A DNA stretch of 64,000 nucleotides from NCBI RefSeq assembly GCF_030316845.1, contig NZ_JASZYS010000016.1:119181-183180 (forward strand). Direction: 5' to 3'. Shown here piece after piece: positions 26,185-34,724 of the stretch (within the stretch, counting starts at the first letter, position 1; every line of letters starts with the position of its first letter). Under the pieces are notes generated by a model, which made no database searches, was not told the origin of the DNA, and saw nothing but the letters and a program-made list of their open reading frames with translations. The position numbers were made by a program, and so were the translations under genes. This DNA is from Variovorax davisae (GTDB lineage Bacteria > Pseudomonadota > Gammaproteobacteria > Burkholderiales > Burkholderiaceae_C).

Positions 26185-26610
26185 TCACTTGGCCGGGATC
26201 TGCCCCGCGCCGGCCGCGGGCGCAGCCGGTGCCGAGGCCGGAGCCGCCGGTGCCGGCGCGGCGCTGCCGGCCGGGATCTGGGCTGCCGATTCCACAGGCG
26301 CCGGGGCCGGGGCCGGAGCCACCGGCGCGCCGATCGCCGCGCGCTCGAGCAGGCTGCCGCCGCCCGCGGGGCGGGCATGGCCGAAGTAGGCCAGCAGCAA
26401 GGTGCACGCAAAGAACACGGCAGCCAGCACCGCCGTGGTGCGCGACAGGAAGTTCGCACTGCCGCTGGCCCCGAACAGGCTGCCGGCGCTGCCGCTGCCG
26501 AAGGCGGCGCCCATGTCGGCGCCCTTGCCGTGCTGCACCAGGATCAGCCCGATCATCGCGAGCGCGGTGAGCATCTGCACGCCCACCAGGATATTGAGGA
26601 CCACGTTCAT
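26185..26610 (-). CDS. secG: protein-export membrane protein SecG
   Basis: This 141-residue protein has the two SecG helices, about 2-22 (VVLNILVGVQMLTALAMIGLI) and 57-75, with the conserved loop VQHGKGADMGAAFGSGSAGSLFGASG between them. It stabilises the SecYE translocon. The C-terminal half is an Ala/Pro-rich tail longer than E. coli SecG. It is 37 bp after tpiA and upstream of tRNA-Leu. The 122 bp between secG and the tRNA show no gene. Confidence 0.95.
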   Translation of the reverse strand: MNVVLNILVGVQMLTALAMIGLILVQHGKGADMGAAFGSGSAGSLFGASGSANFLSRTTAVLAAVFFACTLLLAYFGHARPAGGGSLLERAAIGAPVAPAPAPAPVESAAQIPAGSAAPAPAAPASAPAAPAAGAGQIPAK

Positions 26611-26647
26611 TCGATCTAACTCCTAAATTTGTCTTCGAGGCGCGCGT

Positions 26648-27400
26648 TCAGCGGGCCGCTGCAATGATCTGCAGGAAATCGGGCGCCTTCAGGGACGCGC
26701 CGCCGATGAGGCCGCCGTCGATGTCGGCTTCGGCCAGCAACTCGGCGGCATTGGCCGCGTTCATGCTGCCGCCGTAGAGGATGCGGATGCCGGCGGCGTG
26801 CTCGCTTGCCGCATGGTGCAGCTGGGCGCGCAGCACCGCGTGCACGGCCTGCGCCTGCGCGGGCGTGGCTGTCTTGCCGGTGCCGATGGCCCAGACCGGC
26901 TCGTAGGCCACCACGATCTCGCTGATGCAATGGCCATTGACGTGGATCACGGCGGCCAGCTGGCGCTTGACGACCTCTTCGGTGCGCCCAGAGTCCCGCT
27001 CGGCCAGCGTCTCGCCGACGCAGACGATCGGCGTGATGCCGTTGGCCAGCGCAGCGGCGGTCTTGGCCGCCACCAGTTCATCGGTCTCGCCGTGGTACTG
27101 GCGCCGCTCGGAATGGCCGACGATCGCGTAGCGCACGCCGAAGTCCTTGAGCATCGCCGCCGACTGCTCGCCCGTGAAGGCGCCTTGCGGCTGGGCCGAG
27201 ACATCCTGTGCGCCGAGCGCGACCGGCGACCCCGCCACCAGCGACTGCAGCTGCGCGAAGTACGGTGCCGGCACGCAGACCGCGACGTCGCACGCGGGCG
27301 CTCCCACGCCGGCCAGCAAGGCCTTCACGAGCGCCTCGTTGGCAGCCAGGCTGCCGTTCATCTTCCAGTTGCCCGCGATCAGATTCTTCTTGGTCGTCAT
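26648..27400 (-). CDS. tpiA: triosephosphate isomerase
   Basis: The 250-residue TIM-barrel enzyme interconverts dihydroxyacetone phosphate and glyceraldehyde 3-phosphate. Active-site elements are all present: GNWKMNG (Lys), YAIVGHSERRQ (His), VVAYEPVWAIGTGKTAT (catalytic Glu and flexible loop) and ILYGGSMNAANA (phosphate loop). The start MTTKKNLIAGNWKMNG at 27400 is chosen; a long upstream frame is a shadow over the oxidoreductase gene. It is 11 bp after that gene. Confidence 0.98.
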   Translation of the reverse strand: MTTKKNLIAGNWKMNGSLAANEALVKALLAGVGAPACDVAVCVPAPYFAQLQSLVAGSPVALGAQDVSAQPQGAFTGEQSAAMLKDFGVRYAIVGHSERRQYHGETDELVAAKTAAALANGITPIVCVGETLAERDSGRTEEVVKRQLAAVIHVNGHCISEIVVAYEPVWAIGTGKTATPAQAQAVHAVLRAQLHHAASEHAAGIRILYGGSMNAANAAELLAEADIDGGLIGGASLKAPDFLQIIAAAR

Positions 27401-27411
27401 GTCTGTGTTGT

Positions 27412-28410
27412 TCACCAGGTCAGCACGATCTTGCCGATGTGCTGATTCGATTCCATCAGGACGTGGGCCTGCGCGGCGCCGCTGGGCTCCCCGGCCGCGG
27501 CGAAGCGGCTGTGGATGATCGGCTTGACCGCGCCGCTCTCGAGCAGCGGCCAGACGCGCTCGCGCAGCGCCTTGGCGATCGCGCCCTTGAAGGCGACCGG
27601 GCGCGGCCGCAGGGTCGAGCCGGTGATGGTCAGTCGGCGGCGCAGCACCAGGCCGGCGTTGATCTCGCCCTTGACGCCGCCCTGCACCGCGATGATCACC
27701 AGCCGGCCGTCCTCGGCCAGGCAGTCGATCTCGCGCGCCACGTAGCCGCCGGCCACCATGTCGAGGATCACGTCGACGCCCTTGCCGCCGGTGAGGCGCT
27801 TGGCCTCCTCGGCGAAATCGGCCGTCTTGTAGTTGATTGCGTGGTCGGCGCCCAGCTTCAGGCAGGCCTCGCACTTGTCGTCGCTGCCGGCGGTCGCGAT
27901 CACGGTGGCGCCGAGCGCCTTGCCGAGTTGAATGGCCGTGACGCCGATGCCGCTGGTGCCGCCCTGGATCAGCAGGATCTCGCCCTTCTGCAGGCGGCCG
28001 CGCTCGAAGACGTTGCTCCAGACGGTGAAGAAGGTCTCGGGCAGCGTGGCCGCCTCGACGTCGCTCCAGCCCTTGGGCACCGGCAGGCACTGGGCCACCG
28101 GTGCCACGCACAGTTCGGCGTAGCCACCGCCGGCGACCAGCGCGCAGACGTGGTCGCCGATCTTGAAGCCGGCCTCGGCCAGCGCCTTGTCGTCGCCGGC
28201 GACGATCTCGCCCGCGACCTCGAGGCCCGGCAGGTCGGAGGCGCCCGGCGGCACCGGGTAGTTGCCGGTCCGCTGCAGCACGTCGGGGCGGTTGACACCG
28301 CTCGCGGCCACGCGGATCAGCAATTCGCCCGCGCCGGCAATCGGCGCAGGACGTTCCACCACGCGCAGCACCTCGGGGGCGCCGAACGATGTGATCTCAA
28401 TGGCTTTCAT
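27412..28410 (-). CDS. NAD(P)H quinone oxidoreductase, zinc-independent MDR family (PIG3/QorB-like)
   Basis: The 332-residue product starts MKAIEITSFGAPEVLRV. It shows the GroES-like N-terminal half with PGLEVAGEIV and the Rossmann half with LIQGGTSGIGVTAIQLGKALGATVIATAGS binding NAD(P)H. The structural-zinc cysteines of alcohol dehydrogenases are absent, as expected for the quinone oxidoreductase branch. It would reduce quinones by one or two electrons in the cytoplasm. It is 87 bp after pnp and directly precedes tpiA. Confidence 0.9.
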   Translation of the reverse strand: MKAIEITSFGAPEVLRVVERPAPIAGAGELLIRVAASGVNRPDVLQRTGNYPVPPGASDLPGLEVAGEIVAGDDKALAEAGFKIGDHVCALVAGGGYAELCVAPVAQCLPVPKGWSDVEAATLPETFFTVWSNVFERGRLQKGEILLIQGGTSGIGVTAIQLGKALGATVIATAGSDDKCEACLKLGADHAINYKTADFAEEAKRLTGGKGVDVILDMVAGGYVAREIDCLAEDGRLVIIAVQGGVKGEINAGLVLRRRLTITGSTLRPRPVAFKGAIAKALRERVWPLLESGAVKPIIHSRFAAAGEPSGAAQAHVLMESNQHIGKIVLTW

Positions 28411-28497
28411 GGTCTTTTTCCGAGTAGCGGCCGCCGCGCGAGGACGCGGGCGGCGCGCATGCCCAGGGTGCGATGGCGTTGCCGCCATCGCCGCCCG

Positions 28498-30828
28498 TCA
28501 GGCCTGGTGGTCGCCGCCGCGGTTCGGTTCCTGCGCCGGCTGCTGCTCGGCGGCCACCTGCTCCACCGGCTGCTCGCCGCCACGCTCGGCGTTCTCGAAG
28601 CGCGGTGCGCGCTCGGCGCGCGGCGGACGGTCGCCGCGATCGCCACGGTCGCGGCGCTCGCCGCCGCGATCGCCGCGATCGCCGCGGTCACCGCGGTCTT
28701 CACGCGGCGGGCGCTCGCTGAATTCCATGCCGGCCGGACGCTCCGTCAGTGCCTTCATGGACAGCTTGACGCGGCCCTTCTCGTCGGTCTCGAGCACCTT
28801 GACCTTGACGATCTGGCCTTCGCTCAGGTAGTCGGTCACCTTCTCGACGCGCTCGTGCGCGATCTGGCTGATGTGCAGCAGGCCGTCCTTGCCGGGCAGC
28901 AGGTTGATCAGCGCGCCGAAGTCCAGGATCTTGGTGACCGGGCCTTCGTAGACCTTGCCGATTTCGACTTCGGCGGTGATCTGCTCGATGCGCTTCTTGG
29001 CGGCCTCGGCCTTTTCCGGGTCGGTCGACGCGATGGTGATGGTGCCGTCTTCGTCGATGTTGATCGTGGTGCCGGTTTCTTCCTGCAGGCCGCGGATCAC
29101 CGAGCCGCCCTTGCCGATCACGTCGCGGATCTTCTCGGGGTTGATCTTGAGCGTGGTCAAGCGCGGCGCGAAGGTCGACACCTCGGCCTTGGCCTCGCCC
29201 ATGGCTTCCTGCATCTTGCCGAGGATGTGCATGCGCGCTTCCTTGGCCTGGGCCAGGGCGACCTGCATGATTTCCTTGGTGATGCCCTGGATCTTGATGT
29301 CCATCTGCAGCGCGGTGATGCCGTTGGTCGTGCCGGCCACCTTGAAGTCCATGTCGCCCAGGTGATCTTCGTCGCCCAGGATGTCGGTCAGCACGGCGAA
29401 GCGGTTGTCTTCCTTGATCAGGCCCATGGCGATGCCGGCCACGTGGGCCTTCATCGGCACGCCGGCGTCCATCATCGACAGGCAGCCGCCGCAGACCGAA
29501 GCCATCGACGAGGAGCCGTTCGACTCGGTGATTTCCGAGACCACGCGGATCGTGTAGGGGAACTCTTCCTTGTTCGGCAGCACTGCGACCAGCGCGCGCT
29601 TGGCCAGGCGGCCGTGGCCGATCTCGCGGCGCTTGGTCGAGCCCATGCGGCCGACTTCGCCGGTGGCGAACGGAGGCATGTTGTAGTGGAACAGGAAGCG
29701 GTCTTCGTACTCGCCCATCAGCGCGTCGATGCGCTGCGCGTCGCGCTCGGTGCCGAGCGTGGTGATGACCAGCGCCTGGGTCTCGCCACGCGTGAACAGC
29801 GCCGAGCCGTGGGTGCGCGGCAGCACGCCGTTGCGGATCTCGATCGGGCGCACGGTGCGGGTGTCGCGGCCGTCGATGCGGGGCTCGCCCGCCAGGATCT
29901 GGCTGCGAACGATCTTCGATTCGATCGCGAACAGCAGGTCGTTGACCTTGCCGGCGTCGAAGGGCTCGCCGCTTTCCTTGAGCGACGCCATCACGCTGGC
30001 GTTGGCTTCGCGCAGGGCTTGCGTACGGGCCTGCTTGCTGCGGATCTGGTAGACCGCGCGCAGCTTTTCTTCGGCCAGGCCCTTGACCTTGGCGACGAAG
30101 GCTTCGTCCTCGGCCGGCGGCTGCCAGTCCCACACGGGCTTGCCGGCGTCGCGCACCAATTCGTGGATCGCGTTGATCGCGATGTTGGCCTGCTCATGGC
30201 CGAACACCACGCCGCCGAGCATGATCTCTTCGCTCAGCTGCAGGGCTTCGGACTCGACCATCAGCACGGCGGCTTCGGTGCCGGCGACGACCAGGTCCAT
30301 CTGCGAATCCTTGCGGGCGGTCTGGCCCGGGTTCAGCACGTACTGGCCGTTGATGTAGCCCACGCGGGCGGCGCCGATCGGGCCGCTGAACGGAATGCCG
30401 GAGATCGACAGCGCGGCGCTGACGCCGATCATGGCGGCGATGTCGGCGTCGACTTCGGGGTTGAGCGACAGCGTGTGGATGACCACGTGCACTTCGTTCA
30501 GGAAGCCTTCGGGGAACAGCGGACGGATCGGGCGGTCGATCAGGCGGCTGGTCAGCGTTTCATGTTCGCTGGGCTTGGCTTCGCGCTTGAAGAAGCTGCC
30601 GGGGATCTTGCCGGCGGCGTAGGTCTTCTCGATGTAGTCGACGGTCAGCGGGAAGAAGTCCTGGCCGGGCTTGGCCGACTTGGAGGCCACGACGGTGGCG
30701 AGCACGACGGTGCCCTCGATGTCCACGGTCACGGCGCCGCCGGCCTGGCGGGCGATTTCGCCGGTCGACAGGACGACGGTCTTGCCGCCCCACTGGAAGG
30801 ACTTGGTGACTTTGTTGAAGAGGCTCAT
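28498..30828 (-). CDS. pnp: polyribonucleotide nucleotidyltransferase (PNPase)
   Basis: This 776-residue 3'-5' phosphorolytic exonuclease has two RNase PH domains (SFFKREAKPSEHETLTSRLIDRPIRPLFP in the first; RREIGHGRLAKRAL and SNGSSSMASVCGG in the second), a KH domain (INPEKIRDVIGKGGSVIRGLQEETG) and an S1 domain. A C-terminal tail of about 65 residues, rich in RGD and RGG repeats (about 708-776), follows; E. coli PNPase lacks it and it may aid RNA or partner binding. It lies downstream of rpsO, with a terminator and a leader stem in between, as in E. coli. Confidence 0.97.
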   Translation of the reverse strand: MSLFNKVTKSFQWGGKTVVLSTGEIARQAGGAVTVDIEGTVVLATVVASKSAKPGQDFFPLTVDYIEKTYAAGKIPGSFFKREAKPSEHETLTSRLIDRPIRPLFPEGFLNEVHVVIHTLSLNPEVDADIAAMIGVSAALSISGIPFSGPIGAARVGYINGQYVLNPGQTARKDSQMDLVVAGTEAAVLMVESEALQLSEEIMLGGVVFGHEQANIAINAIHELVRDAGKPVWDWQPPAEDEAFVAKVKGLAEEKLRAVYQIRSKQARTQALREANASVMASLKESGEPFDAGKVNDLLFAIESKIVRSQILAGEPRIDGRDTRTVRPIEIRNGVLPRTHGSALFTRGETQALVITTLGTERDAQRIDALMGEYEDRFLFHYNMPPFATGEVGRMGSTKRREIGHGRLAKRALVAVLPNKEEFPYTIRVVSEITESNGSSSMASVCGGCLSMMDAGVPMKAHVAGIAMGLIKEDNRFAVLTDILGDEDHLGDMDFKVAGTTNGITALQMDIKIQGITKEIMQVALAQAKEARMHILGKMQEAMGEAKAEVSTFAPRLTTLKINPEKIRDVIGKGGSVIRGLQEETGTTINIDEDGTITIASTDPEKAEAAKKRIEQITAEVEIGKVYEGPVTKILDFGALINLLPGKDGLLHISQIAHERVEKVTDYLSEGQIVKVKVLETDEKGRVKLSMKALTERPAGMEFSERPPREDRGDRGDRGDRGGERRDRGDRGDRPPRAERAPRFENAERGGEQPVEQVAAEQQPAQEPNRGGDHQA

Positions 30829-30912
30829 GGTGTGCTCCTGTTTTGGATGGCGGCGCAACCTGTGACGGCACAGGCTCCCGCGGGGGCTGGAGCGCTTGTC
30901 AGAACACGATGC

Positions 30913-30949
30913 CATTCCAGGGAAGCTCGGGGAGAACCTCTCTGGAATG
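30913..30949 (-). promoter_or_regulatory. stem-loop in the pnp leader, possible RNase III autoregulation site
   Basis: Arms CATTCCAG and CTGGAATG pair perfectly over 8 bp. On the mRNA they extend by about four more pairs after one mismatch, with an 11-base loop. In E. coli an RNase III-cut stem in the pnp leader lets PNPase repress itself; this stem, 85 bases before the pnp ATG, is a candidate counterpart. Confidence 0.5.
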
Positions 30950-30983
30950 ACACAGCTTCGCTCTGTTTTGGCGGCTCCGAAGT

Positions 30984-31022
30984 AAAAAACGCCTGAGCTA
31001 GCGGACTAACCCAGGCGTTTTT
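30984..31022 (-). terminator. rho-independent terminator after rpsO
   Basis: Arms AACGCCTG and CAGGCGTT enclose a 16-base loop, and a T6 tract follows on the minus strand (A6 on the plus strand at 30984). It lies 15 bases beyond the rpsO stop, so some readthrough into pnp would be expected, as for the rpsO-pnp terminator of E. coli. Confidence 0.85.
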
Positions 31023-31036
31023 GCATGCAATTGGAC

Positions 31037-31303
31037 TTACTTGCGCAGGCCCAGCTTGGCGATCAGCGCGGTGTAGCGGTCGGCGTCCTTGGACTTGAGG
31101 TAGTCCAGCAGCTTGCGGCGGCGGCTCACCATGCGCAGCAGGCCGCGGCGACCGTGGTGGTCCTTGGCGTGCGTCTTGAAGTGAGGCGTGAGCTCGTTGA
31201 TGCGGGCGGTCAGCAGTGCGACTTGCACTTCCGGGCTGCCGGTGTCGTTGGCGGCGCGGGCGTTGTCCTTGACGACTTCGGCCTTGATGGAGGCTGCGAT
31301 CAT
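31037..31303 (-). CDS. rpsO: 30S ribosomal protein S15
   Basis: The 88-residue ribosomal protein shows the S15 signature TGSPEVQVALLTARINELTPHFKTHAKDHHGRRGLLRMVSRRRKLLDYL. It binds the central domain of 16S rRNA early in assembly. It has an A/G-rich leader, GAACGAAGGAAACACA, with AAGGA as the ribosome-binding site. It is transcribed toward pnp. Confidence 0.98.
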   Translation of the reverse strand: MIAASIKAEVVKDNARAANDTGSPEVQVALLTARINELTPHFKTHAKDHHGRRGLLRMVSRRRKLLDYLKSKDADRYTALIAKLGLRK

Positions 31304-31413
31304 TGTGTTTCCTTCGTTCCGATCCCGAGATTCAAATTTCTTCGGGATGTTTGACTTGCGATGGGCGCTGGAACTGCACCCACCGTGCGCATTGCGACAT
31401 GCAAAGCTTTGGG

Positions 31414-31419
31414 ATTATA
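31414..31419 (-). promoter_or_regulatory. probable -10 element of the rpsO promoter
   Basis: On the minus strand TATAAT stands about 111 bases before the rpsO ATG, in an AT-rich island (GGTATATAATCCC) within otherwise GC-rich DNA. No good -35 lies at 16-18 bases, so the call rests on the -10 alone. The rest of 31304-31552 holds a small imperfect GC-rich inverted repeat (about 31494-31540) and no gene. Confidence 0.45.
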
Positions 31420-31552
31420 TACCGAGCTCGCCCCCAGGTTGTCCGGCACTTCGTGTCCGGGCGCCCACCCCCTACCGGCCGCAACACCTGAGGCCCGGCA
31501 AAGCCGGTTCCTCGGTGTTTCACCAAGGGGCCTGGCTACGCCGGCCTTTTGG

Positions 31553-32713
31553 TCAGCGCTGCGCTGCCAGCCAGCGCTTGAGCCGCTCCACCCCCTCCAC
31601 CAGCCGTTGCTTGTCCTTCGAGGCGAAACACCAGCGCAGCCAGCCCTGGGCTTCCGGGGCGAAGGCGTTGCCGGGCGCCAGGCCCAGGCCGGCCTCGACC
31701 ACCAGGCGCTTGGCGACTTCGAGCGAATCGCCGAAGCCCTCGAGCTGGAAGAAGGCGTACATGCCGCCGCGGGCCGGCGCGACCTTGACGCCGGGCACAT
31801 CGGCCAGCAAGGGCAGCAGCGTGTCGCGGCAGGCCTTGAGGTGGGCCACGATCTTCGGCGTGATCTCCGGGCCGTGCGCCAGCGCGGCAATGCCGGCGCG
31901 CTGCGTGAAGACGCTGGCGCAAGAGGTGTTGAACTCGATCAGCTTGCCCATGCCGTCCATCAGGGCCGGCGGCAGCACCAGCCAGCCGAGGCGCCAGCCG
32001 GTCATCAGGAAGCTCTTGCTGAAGCTGTGGGCGACCACCAACCGGTCGTCGGCGCCCGCGATGTCGAGGAAGCTGGGCGCGCAGCCGTTGGGCGTCGGCT
32101 CGTAGTAGAGCCGCTCGTAGACCTCGTCGGCCAGGATCCAGGTCCCCGTGCCGCGGCAGTGGTCGAGGATCGCCTGCTGCTCGGCGCGCGTCAGCGTCCA
32201 GCCGGTCGGATTGTTCGGGGCATTGACGATCAGCAGCTTGGTGGCCGGCGTGACGGCCGCGCGCAGCGCGTCGAGGTCGAGGGTCCACTGCCCTGCCCTC
32301 GGCACCAGCGGCACGCAGCGCACCTTCGCGCCCAGGATCGCGGGCTGCGCCGTGAGGTTGGGCCACACCGGCGTGACCGCCACCACCTCGTCGCCGGCAT
32401 CGACCAGCGCCTGCACCGCCAGCATCAGCGCGCTGACGCCGCCCGAGGTGATCGCGATGCGCGAGGCCTCGATCTTCGGATGCAGGCCGCTCATGTAGGC
32501 CGCCACGGCTTCGCGCAGTTCGGGCAGGCCCAGGTTGTGGGCGTAGAAGGTCTCGCCGCGCTGCAGCGACTCGATCGCGGCCTCGCGGATGACCTCGGGC
32601 GTGACCTCGTCGCTTTCGCCGAACCAGAAGGCCAGCACGTCGCTGCGGCCGAGGCCGGCATTGGCCACCTCGCGGATCTTGGAAGCTTCGAGGTCGTGAA
32701 TGGCTTGGCGCAT
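31553..32713 (-). CDS. pyridoxal-phosphate aminotransferase, class I/II
   Basis: The 386-residue fold-type I enzyme starts MRQAIHDLEASKIREV. The PLP lysine lies in SFSKSFLMTGWRLGW, the substrate-binding motif is NAPNNPTGWTLT, and the PLP-ring Asp is in LADEVYERLYY. It resembles the aspartate/aromatic aminotransferase-like group of proteobacteria whose amino donor is not fixed by sequence. A long upstream in-frame extension through the next gene is rejected. It is 16 bp after the binding-protein gene and may be cotranscribed with it. Confidence 0.9.
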   Translation of the reverse strand: MRQAIHDLEASKIREVANAGLGRSDVLAFWFGESDEVTPEVIREAAIESLQRGETFYAHNLGLPELREAVAAYMSGLHPKIEASRIAITSGGVSALMLAVQALVDAGDEVVAVTPVWPNLTAQPAILGAKVRCVPLVPRAGQWTLDLDALRAAVTPATKLLIVNAPNNPTGWTLTRAEQQAILDHCRGTGTWILADEVYERLYYEPTPNGCAPSFLDIAGADDRLVVAHSFSKSFLMTGWRLGWLVLPPALMDGMGKLIEFNTSCASVFTQRAGIAALAHGPEITPKIVAHLKACRDTLLPLLADVPGVKVAPARGGMYAFFQLEGFGDSLEVAKRLVVEAGLGLAPGNAFAPEAQGWLRWCFASKDKQRLVEGVERLKRWLAAQR

Positions 32714-32729
32714 GGCGGGTCTTTCGGAT

Positions 32730-34010
32730 TCAGGGGCGCTGCATCTTGCAGCTGGTGGGCATTTCCGCGCGGCTGGCGGGGATGGTCTTGATGACCCGGA
32801 AGCCGTAGCCCGAGCCTTCGACGTCGAACTTGACGCCGGGCGCGCCCTGCCGGTCCATGACGCCGACCACCAGCTGCTGCTGGAACTGGTGGTCCGCGGC
32901 GCGCATGTGGCCGCGCTGGCCGGCCAGCGTGACGTCGGCCTTTTCGAGGGCGCGCGCCACGGCGACGGTGTCGACGCTGCCGGCCCGCTCGATGGCCTGC
33001 GCCAGCGCCTCGACGAGCAGCTGCATGCGCATGTGGACGTAGTCGTCCGACGGCTTCGGGAAGCGGGTGCGGAAGTCACGGTAGAAGGCCTCGCTCTGCG
33101 GCGTCTGCACGTTCGGCAGCCAATCGGCGACCGCCACCACGCGCCCGATGCCGGCATCCCCGATGGCCGCCGGCGCGCCCAGCGCATTGCCGTAGAAAGT
33201 GTAGAAGCTGCCGTTGAAGCCGGCCTCGCGCGCCGCCTTGACCAACAGCGTGAGGTCGTTGCCCCAGTTGCCGGTGATCACGCCCTGCGCGCCGCTGGCC
33301 ATGATCTTCGTCGCATACGGCGAGAAGTCCTTCACGCGGCCCATCGGATGCAGTTCGTCGCCGACGATCTGGACGTCCGGCCGCAGGCCGGCGAGCTGGC
33401 GCCGCGATTCGCGCAGCACCGACTGGCCGAAGCTGTAGTCCTGGCCGATCAGGTAGACGCGCTGCAGCGCCTTGTCGTCCTGCAGCACCTGCATCAGCGC
33501 GGTGACGCGCATGTCGGCATGGGCGTCGAAGCGGAAGTGCCAGAAGCTGCAGCGCTCGTTGGTGAGCACCGGATCGACTGCCGAGTAGTTGAGGAACAGC
33601 ACGCGCCGCGCCGGGTCGCGCTCGTTGTTCTTGTCGATGGCGTCGATCAGCGCCGCCGCCGTGGCCGACGAATTGCCCTGCAGCACGATGCGCGCGCCGT
33701 CGTCCATCGCGGCGCGCAGGGCAGACAGGGCTTCCTCGTTCTGGCCCTTGCTGTCGTAGCGGTCGAGCTGCAGCATGCGGGCGCCGCCCGGCAGCTTGAC
33801 GCCGCCGCGGGCATTGACCCGCTCGACCGCCCACAGCAGGTTGCGGAACACGGCCTCCCCGGTGTTGGCGAATGGGCCGCTCATGCTTTCGATCAGGGCC
33901 AGCCGGATCGGCGGCGCCGATTGCGCCAGGGTCGCCGGGAGGGCCGGCGCGCATAGCGCCAGAGCGGCCAATTTCAAGGCGTGTCGACGCCAAATAAAGT
34001 TGGAAGGCAT
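32730..34010 (-). CDS. ABC transporter substrate-binding protein (type I periplasmic, amino-acid or amide type)
   Basis: This 426-residue exported protein starts MPSNFIWRRHALKL, with a signal peptide ending about residue 29 (LPATLAQSAPP). A Peripla_BP_6 fold follows: IRLALIESMSGPFANTGEAV, then NSSATAAALIDAIDK, and IGQDYSFGQSVLRESRRQL in the second lobe. It differs from the two binding proteins at the left edge and has no permease or ATPase nearby, so it may serve an orphan system. The ATG at 34010 is preferred because the signal peptide begins there. Confidence 0.88.
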   Translation of the reverse strand: MPSNFIWRRHALKLAALALCAPALPATLAQSAPPIRLALIESMSGPFANTGEAVFRNLLWAVERVNARGGVKLPGGARMLQLDRYDSKGQNEEALSALRAAMDDGARIVLQGNSSATAAALIDAIDKNNERDPARRVLFLNYSAVDPVLTNERCSFWHFRFDAHADMRVTALMQVLQDDKALQRVYLIGQDYSFGQSVLRESRRQLAGLRPDVQIVGDELHPMGRVKDFSPYATKIMASGAQGVITGNWGNDLTLLVKAAREAGFNGSFYTFYGNALGAPAAIGDAGIGRVVAVADWLPNVQTPQSEAFYRDFRTRFPKPSDDYVHMRMQLLVEALAQAIERAGSVDTVAVARALEKADVTLAGQRGHMRAADHQFQQQLVVGVMDRQGAPGVKFDVEGSGYGFRVIKTIPASRAEMPTSCKMQRP

Positions 34011-34137
34011 TGTCTTGAATCCCCTGTGGCAGCGCCTAGATGCGATGGCATGCGGCACTTGTCTTGTTGAACGCCGCGCAGTGTAAGGGACACACATTCT
34101 TGTCCCGGAAGTCATCACTCAGCCCAGGAGCTTCATC

Positions 34138-34509
34138 ATGTTTTTCGCCCCCGCAGTCCGCACCGCCCGCTTCGTTCCGCGCACCTATGACCGCAGCCTC
34201 GAGCGCTTCGTCGACCAGGCCTTCTCGGGTGCGCAGCGCTCGCTCAACGTCGAGCAGGACGACAAGACCTGGACCCTCACGCTCGACGTGCCCGGCCTGT
34301 CGCGCGACGACCTGACGATCGGCATCGAAGGCGCCGTGGTCCGCATCGAGAGCAAGACCGAGGCCAAGCGCCAGATCAAGGCCGCCTACGAGCTGCCCCA
34401 GGACATCGACGTCGCCGCCAGCGAAGCCAAGCTCGAGAACGGCGTGCTGAGCCTGAAGCTCGGCAAGCTGGTGCCGGTGAGCAACGTCGCACAGCTCGCG
34501 ATCAACTGA
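34138..34509 (+). CDS. small heat-shock protein, Hsp20/alpha-crystallin family
   Basis: The 123-residue protein has an alpha-crystallin domain from about residue 35 to the end. Hallmarks are LNVEQDDKTWTLTLDVPGLSRDDLTIGIEG and the C-terminal ENGVLSLKLGKL strand. The N-terminal arm (AVRTARFVPRTYDRSLERFVDQAF) is short. It would hold unfolding proteins in soluble complexes. The C-terminal I-x-I/V tail motif common in oligomeric sHsps is not clear. It is followed by two hairpins, the second with a T run. Confidence 0.92.
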   Translation: MFFAPAVRTARFVPRTYDRSLERFVDQAFSGAQRSLNVEQDDKTWTLTLDVPGLSRDDLTIGIEGAVVRIESKTEAKRQIKAAYELPQDIDVAASEAKLENGVLSLKLGKLVPVSNVAQLAIN

Positions 34510-34522
34510 TTTCCAGGTGCAT

Positions 34523-34646
34523 GCGCCCGGTTCGGCCCGGGCGCAATACCCCTGACTGGACAGGTCAGTAACTTTCTGTTGCTGGCCTTGTCATAAATCT
34601 GGCTCACAATAAGTGCCAAATACGTCACGTTCTGTGACGTCTTTTT
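34523..34646 (+). terminator. terminator region after the small heat-shock gene
   Basis: Two hairpins lie here. At 34523-34544 GCGCCCGG pairs with the CCGGGCGC part of the right arm, without a T tract. At 34622-34640 arms ACGTCAC and GTGACGT surround a 5-base loop and are followed by C then T5. The second is the better rho-independent terminator. Nothing else is evident up to the hydrolase start at 34725. Confidence 0.65.
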
Positions 34647-34724
34647 CAATGCTTTCTTCTTAATTAGCGTCCGAATCCTCGAGTTCTGCGGTGGCAGCAG
34701 GTGGCGGGCGCCCGACGAAGCGCC

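Noticed and set aside
28600..28720. Short repeated units (GATCGCCGCG type) resembling a CRISPR or satellite
   Set aside because: They encode the RGD/RGG tail of PNPase, with no regular repeat-spacer pattern. No CRISPR array is visible in the window.
27208..30996. 1262-codon open frame on the plus strand across tpiA, the oxidoreductase and pnp
   Set aside because: It is antisense to three well-conserved genes and its product is a Gly/Arg/His/Asp-rich shadow typical of GC-rich DNA.
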